From Metaphire vulgaris (lineage: Eukaryota; Annelida; Clitellata; Crassiclitellata; Megascolecidae): 64,000 nucleotides of DNA. Below, piece by piece: positions 57,995-64,000 of this stretch. Numbering within the stretch: the first letter of the stretch is position 1; the number at the start of each line of letters is the position of its first letter. Location: the NCBI GenBank assembly GCA_018105865.1, contig CM030862.1:1882601-1946600 (forward strand), read 5' to 3'. The position numbers were made by a program, and so were the translations under genes. The notes under the pieces were generated by a model. It had not been told where the DNA came from. It was given only the letters and a program-made list of their open reading frames with translations, and did not search any database.

Positions 57995-58350
57995 AAGATG
58001 AGGTTTGCGAATCTCTTTTCTAACCGTCCGCAAAACAAAAATTGACGTAGAGTCCACATTGTTATCACCCTCTCCCCGAAAAAATTTTAAAGCCCCTAGC
58101 AAAATATTTTCAGCAACCCCACTAAAAGGGATAATAACAAAATAATAAAAAGTTTGAAAATAATTTGGCAAAGATCTATCAGTTCTAACCCAATAAATGT
58201 TTGAACATAAGTAATCGGTGAATTTCATGAAAGTTTTGAAGTCTGCGATTAATTTTTAAAATTATTATATCTCAGGCTATATAAGAGTTAAGAAGATGAG
58301 GTTTGCACCATTGTTTAGCTTTTTTTATTCCTCTTTCTAACCGTCCGTAA
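57995..58350. repeat. GATGAGGTTTGC repeat pair, related to 23.8 kb
   Basis: GATGAGGTTTGCGAATC and CTTTTCTAACCGTCCGCAAA at 57998-58037; GATGAGGTTTGCACCATTG and CCTCTTTCTAACCGTCCGTA at 58294-58343. The same pair of words stands at 23783-23830. Confidence 0.8.
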
Positions 58351-58751
58351 AACAAACAGTAGCGTTCAGAGCTAGTGAGAATGAGTAGTTGCTCGGCGTG
58401 AGTAGAGAATCAGTAGTCGTTCGAGTTCCAGTAGTAGTAGTATCAGGTTCAGAAAATTCCTGCGAATGGGCGTTAACTCGGTTGAGGAGGCAGCGAGTGA
58501 AGGAGAACTAGCAAAATAGCATTAGCGCAAAATCAGACAATCTCCACCGTCAGCTATTGCATTTGCGCAAAATCGGTAGCCAATCTCTCCCGTCATAAAA
58601 TGCTGTTGCATTTGCGCAAAATCGTAGTAAAACAGTAGTAGTAGTAATTAACCCGTCATTTTTGACGGGTAAACACCTAGTTAATAATTGCTTGCATTGT
58701 CTTGTTTTCTCTTTGTGCTTTAGTCAGTTTGTGTTTTGCTACAGTAAATAC

Positions 58752-58753
<2 letters not shown>
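58351..58753. other. unique sequence, short CATTTGCGCAAAATCG repeats
   Basis: TTGCATTTGCGCAAAATCG occurs at 58557 and 58607, with the inner TTTGCGCAAA palindromic. No exon seen. Confidence 0.55.

Positions 58754-58793
<40 letters not shown>
58754..58793. repeat. (TA)n microsatellite
   Basis: About 40 bp of TA. Confidence 0.96.
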
Positions 58794-58795
<2 letters not shown>

Positions 58796-59253
58796 CTTCA
58801 TATCTCCTCATAGGCCTTTGACTTCATCTTTCTTCTTAAATAAGGCGAACACAACCCTTAGATGACCAACATATACCTTTGGTAGAATGTTTTCAAAGCC
58901 CTTTATAAATATATCCTGCTTTTGGAGTAGAATTTCACGTGTCTTTGTGGAATAAACCTGAGTATATTCAGGGATTAGTTAAAGAAATTTCAACGATTTT
59001 TCCATCTCATATTCGCTCAAAAATTCGTGCGACGCAGTTTCTAGGTTCTGAAATGGAATTTCAAATTCCGATAGTCAAAGTAAATAAAGTCTTTCTATGA
59101 GTCAGCAGAAATTATCATTGTTTTCAGGGGTAAAATCCTCCTTAATATTCAACTCGCTACACTGGAACGAATTATTCCAATAAGATTCGAACGCTGTCGG
59201 AGCGCACCGCCCTGATGTAGGTACCGTGGGAATGGATCCCTCAGTATTTCGAA
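58794..59253. other. unique AT-rich sequence, no gene seen
   Basis: Nothing exon-like on either strand. Confidence 0.5.
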
Positions 59254-59716
59254 CAGAGGCGTAGCCATGATTACAAAACAGGGGGACAACATATCGACAT
59301 TCTTCGAGAAAAGTCCTAACGAGTCAAAAAAACGTCACCCCCATCCTATAGCGCTTTCAACTTTAAAATGCATTCTCCTCAATCTCACATACTGCCTATC
59401 TCCCCTCCCTCCCTCCCCCCCCCCAAAAAACAACTACCCAGCGGTTTTGCGCAAATCCCACGATCGGTCTCAGTTCAAATAGAGGGGGGGTCGGGCCAGG
59501 GTTATTTCTAGGATTCTCAATTTGGGAGGATGTCGTCGGCATATTCTGGGGGAGGGGAGTCGCCAGCCGAAAAAGTCTGACAAGCAAAAAAAGGTCAGCC
59601 CTGACTCAAATTGTGAGGGTGTTGGGAGGTGTCGGTCTCAGATTGGGGGAGGGGGCGTTAGGGGGGAGGGTGAAAAAATATCCTTGGGTAGGGCCCTCCC
59701 CTTGGCTGCGCCACCA
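59254..59716 (+). mobile_element. hAT-like element (outer), interrupted by a second element
   Basis: Left CAGAGGCGTAGCCATGATTA, then ATCGACATTCTTCGAG as in the 8838 subfamily; right CTTGGCTGCGCCACCA. With the inner element removed it is about 270 bp. No outer duplication could be matched. Confidence 0.75.
59497..59686 (-). mobile_element. hAT-like MITE, CAGGGATATTT family, nested (190 bp)
   Basis: Inverted relative to the other copies: left CAGGGTTATTTCTAGGATTC, right AAAAAATATCCTTG. Flanks GGTCGGGC and GGTAGGGC match at 7 of 8. One TGACAAGCAAAAAAAGGTCA word lies at 59578. Confidence 0.93.
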
Positions 59717-59830
59717 GCCACAATCACCGACTTACGCTCGACTGACACTTATCGCGAACTTTTTGCTCTCAAAGAGCTGTTTTAAAACACGCAGTTTCAA
59801 CAACTGGATGGGAGGACACACGTTGGTCAG

Positions 59831-60031
59831 TCAGTCGTCTATTGGGTCCAACGACGAACGCCCTCCTTTGTTCGAATTGCGCGCGGCGAGTAGGATGGAG
59901 CCCCGTGAGCTGCGACGCCATCGCTCGCTGCCCGTCGGAAAGGCCAGGTCGTTGATCTGGGGGGCCGTACTGACCCTTCGCTCGGCCGTCGGTGGGACTT
60001 CTGCGTCGGTCGACAACTGACGGACCCGTTC
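59831..60031 (-). CDS. terminal exon, cytoplasmic tail of a membrane protein
   Basis: On the minus strand, TTTTTCTTCTTCTTCTTCTC then AG gives a textbook acceptor ending at 60032. The exon starts GAACGGGTC and reads 66 codons to a TGA at 59831. It begins in phase 0 and so joins without a shift to the phase-0 donor of the exon at 62957. The tail is hydrophilic, with Ser/Arg-rich parts (SERWRRSSRGSILLAARN) that contain basophilic kinase-like sites (RRSS, RRVS), and ends SSLDPIDD. No known domain is recognised. No AATAAA was found close downstream; a hAT-like element starts about 115 bases beyond the stop and may lie in the 3' untranslated region. The polypyrimidine tract is a (CTT)n repeat. Confidence 0.72.
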   Translation of the reverse strand, partial: ERVRQLSTDAEVPPTAERRVSTAPQINDLAFPTGSERWRRSSRGSILLAARNSNKGGRSSLDPIDD

Positions 60032-60088
60032 CTGAGAAGAAGAAGAAGAAAAACATTCACGCAAAATGACACACACACACGCATACAA

Positions 60089-60134
60089 CAGTGGTTCTCA
60101 CACAGGGCAAACCCTCCTGAACCACTTAAAACCC

Positions 60135-60231
<97 letters not shown>
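60089..60231 (+). mobile_element. hAT-like element, TIR CAGTGGTTCTCACAC, carrying (ATT)n(AGT)n
   Basis: CAGTGGTTCTCACACAGGGC, then CCCTCCTGAACCACTTAAAA and (ATT)n at 60136-60171, (AGT)n from 60172. It is the uninterrupted counterpart of the copy at 5906. Confidence 0.6.
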
Positions 60232-60534
60232 CGGCCCTCCGAGAGGGAGGGCAGGGAGGGGGCAACTGCACAGGGGCCCGGCGGTCTGGAGGGGGCCCGG
60301 GCCGATGATGAATATGTATAATTAACAATAAAATGAATATTAACACTAAAGAATGGTTAAAATGTCAGTTCAGCAGAGGGGCCCGGCGAGCACAAGGGGG
60401 CCCGGCCGGGACATAGTGCTAAATAAAAATAAACACGGCTGACGAGCAAAAAAAAGGTCGTCAAGAAATTATTACTTATCAAGGGCCCGTCGGCCATTCT
60501 GCACAGGGGCCCGGAATTTATCTCGGAGGGCCTG

Positions 60535-60597
<63 letters not shown>
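60172..60597. repeat. (AGT)n array interrupted by an element
   Basis: AGT at 60172-60231 resumes at 60535-60597 on the far side of the 303-bp insertion, in the same triplet type. Confidence 0.95.
60232..60534. mobile_element. hAT-like MITE, TIR (CA)GGCCCTCCGAGA, inserted in (AGT)n
   Basis: Left CGGCCCTCCGAGA, right TCTCGGAGGGCCTG pair over the termini. Both flanks are AGT repeat, so the duplication cannot be told apart from the array. Contains repeated CAGGGGCCCGG and one GACGAGC, A8, GGTCGTC word at 60440. Confidence 0.88.
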
Positions 60598-60690
60598 TGA
60601 TTATTATGTGAAAGTTCCGTGGAAGGCGACTGAGTTAAATCTCTGGAGTGTCACGGATATTCGTTGTAGCAGAAAGGATGTTTCTCTTTC

Positions 60691-60731
60691 ATTATTATTA
60701 TTATTATTATTATTATAGTAGTAGTTATTAT

Positions 60732-60815
<84 letters not shown>

Positions 60816-60855
60816 CATCATCATCATCATCATCATCATCATTATCATCATCATG
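60691..60855. repeat. (ATT)n-(AGT)n-(ATT)n-(CAT)n compound microsatellite
   Basis: Four triplet types in sequence, with poly-Asn and poly-Ile artefact frames. Confidence 0.97.
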
Positions 60856-61261
60856 CATACGTTATTATCACGCGTGAAATTGAATAAATTCAGCAAAAAA
60901 GCCAGTTAATGTTGTCAAAATCTATTGTAGTCCGTTAAATTTAGTGTTTTCAATTTTTAACGATTTTACGGGGCAAATATGCCCCCAAAGCACCAATAGT
61001 TCAAGTGTATGACTATGGCGCCTAGAAATCTGACCATACTAACAGATTTAAGATTAAAATCGATAGAACTGGCAAAATAATTGAATCAATTTCCAACCAA
61101 GTCTTGTTCTTTTGAGTCAAACGTCCTTGGTTGCTGCTTCGTCTGAAGAAACATTTAACTTGAATGAATAGAAATTCTTATAAGTCGAATATCGCCAAAA
61201 AGTTCTCTCACAAAATTACTATTTTCATTCTGCCAAAGTTTAGTACAGAGAAAAAAACTAA
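60856..61261. other. unique AT-rich sequence, no gene seen
   Basis: Nothing exon-like. Confidence 0.5.
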
Positions 61262-61544
61262 CGGAGGCGGACCGAGGGTATGCGGCGCCCGGGGACAAAG
61301 TGCACCGTTCACGCCCTTAACATTGCTGACGAGCAAAAAAAGGGTCGTCATATCGTTTTCGGCGCCTCTCAGCTCTTACGGCGCCCCTCTTCATTTAGTG
61401 CCGACAAGCAAAAATAAGAGGTCATAACACGTGTTTCTTCTTCTTTATTGTGCGTCTCACTTACCCAAATACCTGATTTTGGCGCCCCCTCGCCTCGGCT
61501 CCCGGGGACATATGTCCCCCCTGCCACCCCTCGGTCCGCCTCTG
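61262..61544. mobile_element. hAT-like MITE (283 bp) with perfect 8-bp duplication
   Basis: Left CGGAGGCGGACCGAGGG, right CCCCTCGGTCCGCCTCTG. Flanks AAAACTAA (61254-61261) and AAAACTAA (61545-61552) are identical. Two internal words (61327, 61402) and CGGGGACA near both ends. Confidence 0.96.
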
Positions 61545-61552
61545 AAAACTAA

Positions 61553-62088
61553 TCAGAATCTTCATCACAATAAATTCATTTCCCCCGGAATTCTTCTGTG
61601 TATTAAAATTCTGGAAATAATAATTCCAGTATTCTGGAAATAATAACATCAGCGAAAGCTCGCGGCAACATATCATGTAAATATTTGCGTACGAGATGCA
61701 GAATTTTCCAAACATCCCTCAGATTCGTACGATGCCACGCACAATTTAGAATTAAATTTTATTGATTTACCAGTAGAAGAGAGCGATTTGTTGGGGGGAA
61801 TTGAACGCAAGATGGAGATTTTTCTAACTACTTGACAACAGTTGCGCACAGTAAAGGCTTTGAGACAGAAGCTACGAAACTGGTGCCTGGTCTCTGCATG
61901 GAATGACCGGTCCTTTGCGCACAGATTTTGAGCATCATCGACCGACATCCTTTGAGTATTTTTCCACTGGCGCTATAGAAGTGCACAATTGTTATTTATC
62001 ATCTTTTAGTCGTCCTGTGAATTTAAAAATGATCTTGAGAAAATTTTCTGTAGAGCATTTCAATTAATTTAATTTTTAATTAAATGGA
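61553..62088. other. unique sequence and a SINE-like fragment
   Basis: CACTGGCGCTATAGAAGTGC at 61969-61988 matches the 3' part of the SINE-like family. A minus-strand frame (61948-61673) has no recognised family. Confidence 0.5.
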
Positions 62089-62341
62089 CATGGGTCCATT
62101 TTCAAAAACCCAACCCAGCCCATCATGATTCTGACTCAACCCAACCCACGGAAACAATGGGGTTGCTTGACCCAACCCAAACCCAAACCACCGTAATGCA
62201 TTGTATTTTCTTAGACCAGCTGTTGACCGCAGCCAATTTAAATTAGTCAATAAAATAGGTTCCGTGGCCAACCCAACCCAACTCAACACACCACAAACAT
62301 GGAAAATTCTGACCCAACCCAATCCAACCCATGGATGGACC
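62089..62341 (-). mobile_element. GGGTTGGGTT element, copy 2
   Basis: ACCCAACCCAGCCC-type sequence near the left and GACCCAACCCAATCCAACCC, then ATGGATGGACC at the right. Inverted relative to the copy at 30695. Confidence 0.65.
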
Positions 62342-62700
62342 CAGTGGCGTAGCAGTTAATTTTTTTTTTGGGGGGGGGGGGTGCCCATTCCCTACGCCCT
62401 AGCATAAATTTTACTTATGCATATAACAGTTTCGTCTTAAAGTGTCTTTTCACACTTAAAAAAGCGTTTGCCTTTCAGTAATTAAGTTAGAACATTTTAA
62501 AACTACTATCATAGTCTTCTAATTAATCAAAAGTAATTGTCAACAATTAAAAGCGATAATAATAATAATATTCTTCTTGTCACGCAATGCTATGACATTT
62601 CTAGACACAAAACAATCTTACGGGGATTTTCATGGGCATTCCCTGGCTTCTATTGCGCCACTCCTTTCAGTGGACTCCTCCCTCCCCCATGTCCATGTCT
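62342..62700 (+). mobile_element. CAGTGGCGTAGCAG-family left end, right end unclear
   Basis: CAGTGGCGTAGCAGTTAA directly abuts the GGGTT element and is followed by T10 G10. TTGCGCCACTCC near 62654 may be the decayed right end. Confidence 0.5.
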
Positions 62701-62727
62701 GTTGTATTCGCCACTTACCGGTGCATC

Positions 62728-62909
62728 CAGGGATATTTTTACACCCCCTCCTCAACACCCCGCCCCAACACCCCACCAATTTGAGGTCGACACCCTAAAA
62801 TTTCCTAATCTAGCAATGGCTAGCAATGGTATGTACCCTAAATAGCCCTCGAACACCCCATAAATTTTACCGACACCCTCCCAAATTCACAATCCTAGAA
62901 ATAACCCCG
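62728..62909 (+). mobile_element. hAT-like MITE, CAGGGATATTT family (182 bp), perfect duplication
   Basis: Left CAGGGATATTTTTACACCCC, right CCTAGAAATAACCCCG. Flanks GGTGCATC (62720-62727) and GGTGCATC (62910-62917) are identical. It lies in the intron just 48 bases after the donor of the exon at 62957 (minus-strand sense). Confidence 0.96.
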
Positions 62910-62956
62910 GGTGCATCTAACCTAAGATAAAATCCGACTTGAAAAACTCAACTCAC

Positions 62957-63142
62957 GATGAAAGACACGAAGATGAGAAACGTGGCGTGGAAGGCGACGT
63001 AGACGAAGCCGAGCACCCCTAAGGCAGTCTGATCGGCGACGGACGCCTGGTCTGGACTGAGGTTGGCGGAGACGGTGTTGACGATGGCGTGCCAGACGCA
63101 AATGCAGCACAGGATGCACATGGACGTCAGTATGTATTTATC
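62957..63142 (-). CDS. internal exon with two membrane helices (penultimate exon)
   Basis: On the minus strand a GTCTGTTTTAG acceptor precedes GATAAATAC and the frame stays open for exactly 62 codons to ATC|GTGAGT, a consensus donor. Both borders are phase 0. The peptide starts DKYILTSMCILCCICVWHAI, has a short polar link (SANLSPDQASVADQ) and a second helix (LGVLGFVYVAFHATFLIFVS). The next exon at 60031 continues in phase with a 66-residue cytosolic tail. Two helices and a short loop, then a basic ERVRQ stop-transfer, suggest the last two membrane segments of a polytopic protein. The pattern is loosely like M3-M4 of Cys-loop channel relatives, but that is a guess. A (GA)n tract, (TC)n in gene sense, lies 34 bases upstream of the acceptor and could act as extra polypyrimidine sequence. 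Upstream exons are beyond the window. Confidence 0.78.
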
Positions 63143-63173
63143 CTAAAACAGACGACACCTTTTGTAATTGCTC

Positions 63174-63175
<2 letters not shown>

Positions 63176-63222
<47 letters not shown>
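63176..63222. repeat. (GA)n microsatellite, intronic
   Basis: GA run of about 46 bp, 34-80 bases upstream of the splice acceptor at 63142 in gene sense. Confidence 0.97.
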
Positions 63223-63226
<4 letters not shown>

Positions 63227-63326
63227 TAGTACTGGAAGTTCGTTTAGATGGAGTTTGATGCAGTATTATATTTACTGAGACTGTCATTTTTACGAATTGC
63301 ATCGCACGAGACTGAATTTGCGAATC

Positions 63327-63592
63327 CTCTTCTTCTCCTTCTCCTTCTTGTTCTTCCTGTTGCTTTCTTCTTCTTCTCATTCTTCTCCTTCTTCATCTCC
63401 CTATCCTTCTCCTTCTCTCTCTCCTTCTTCTTCTTCTTCTCCACCTTCTCTTTCTTCTCCTCCCTCTCTTTCTCCGTCCCCTTCTCCTCTTCTCCTTCTC
63501 CTCTTTCTCCTTCTTCCCCTTCTCCAGTTTCTTCTTCTTCTTCTTCTTCTTCTTCTTCTTCCTCCTCCTCCTCCTCTTCTTCTACCCCTCCT
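63327..63592. repeat. (TTC)n/(TCC)n homopyrimidine tract
   Basis: About 260 bp, nearly all C/T, with TCTTCTCC units; the counterpart on the other strand of the purine tract type at 13.3 kb. Frames are artefacts. Confidence 0.95.
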
Positions 63593-63854
63593 CTTTTACG
63601 TGCTCTATATTCGAACAGAGTCCGTGGATTTCCACTCTGCTCTGTTTCTGGTCGTTCTCAACATTATTGAAAGAGTCGTCTTTGACTCCTGTTTCTTCTC
63701 TCAGATTATCTCTCTGTTTTATTCTCTGTGGTTCTCCTGCTCTTTGACGTTCTATTTTCTCCCCTTATTACCAGTTTCCCCGACCATCCGTCCCTATAAT
63801 TAATTCAAAAATTAAGCTGTGTCTTACACTGCTGCACGCTGAACACGTTCCAAT
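63593..63854. other. unique sequence, no gene seen
   Basis: Probably intron of the gene whose exon lies at 62957-63142, if that gene extends to the right. Confidence 0.4.
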
Positions 63855-63985
63855 AGCTGGCCGGATACCCTGGATTTGACCTGGATCGCTAATTATTTGG
63901 ATTTGGTGTGCCATCGGTTGATGCTCCTGTGCATTATGAAGTGGCGCTATAGAAGTTTAAGATTAGATTAGATAAGATAAGCGAC
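63855..63985 (+). mobile_element. SINE-like repeat, copy 3
   Basis: GGATTTGACCTGGATCGC, GGATTTGGTGTGCCATCGGT, then AAGTGGCGCTATAGAAGT and a GATTA/GATAA tail. Matches the minus strand at 49744-49856 and 54232-54335 in order and spacing. Confidence 0.68.
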
Positions 63986-64000
63986 CGGTTGTGAGTGACA

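Noticed and set aside
61673..61948. 91-codon minus-strand frame with several cysteines
   Set aside because: No recognisable zinc-finger spacing or splice context.

Overview
The window is nuclear DNA from an animal, most likely a marine invertebrate; the species cannot be fixed from the sequence. Coding sequence is sparse and split by introns with GT-AG borders. Transposon remnants are of eukaryotic types (hAT-like, Tc1/mariner-like and TTAA-type MITEs, and CR1/Jockey-group LINE reverse transcriptase). Long microsatellites of nearly every class are everywhere. There are no operons, ribosome binding sites, CRISPR arrays or convincing tRNA/rRNA genes. Nearly all long open frames are translations of simple repeats (poly-Ser, poly-Leu, poly-Gln, poly-Asp and so on) and are not genes.

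Genes. All well supported exons lie on the minus strand. (1) The 3' end of a membrane-protein gene: an exon at 63142-62957 (two membrane helices, 62 codons, clean AG/GT borders) joins in phase to a terminal exon at 60031-59831 (66-residue cytoplasmic tail, very strong acceptor). (2) A probable NIT-type receptor: a first coding exon at 46275-46024 (proline-rich cytosolic N-terminus plus one membrane helix, donor CAG|GTAAAC) and a GC-rich exon at 5843-4813 (NIT-like extracellular domain, a second membrane helix and a short tail ending in a stop). Both orders fit one gene with an intron of about 40 kb, but at least one small exon between them is missing from my reading. The usual guanylate cyclase domain is not seen. 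(3) A weaker exon candidate at 2442-2136.

Mobile elements. I find at least fifteen short hAT-like non-autonomous elements, many with 8-bp target-site duplications that are perfect or have one mismatch. They fall into several terminal-repeat families (CAGTGGCGTAGCC, CAGGGATATTT, CAGAGCCGTAGCT, CATGGGCGCCCGCA, CAGGGTGTCAA, CAGGCCCTCC). Several families share an internal 20-bp word close to GACAAGCAAAAAAGGTCGTC, found about 24 times in the window. Other families are a TTAA-bounded 65-80 bp palindrome (three copies), a GGGTTGGGTT element (two copies), a CRE-rich MITE, two long fold-back elements with internal tandem repeats (9.5-10.95 kb and 44.76-45.86 kb), an inverted pair of minisatellites (34.5-35.6 kb), a SINE-like tail (four copies) and two degenerate LINEs (40.86-41.66 kb and 46.36-47.72 kb, the second split by a hAT insertion).

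Simple repeats. The largest are a 1.13-kb homopurine tract (13274-14400) with a higher-order period of about 80-105 bp, an uninterrupted run of about 130 TGC (CTG/CAG) triplets at 44071-44460, a 14-bp minisatellite of about 28 units (11415-11802), and many (TA)n, (GA)n, (ATT)n, (AGT)n, (CAT)n and (GGT)n tracts. The window mainly holds introns and intergenic DNA shaped by element insertion and microsatellite growth.
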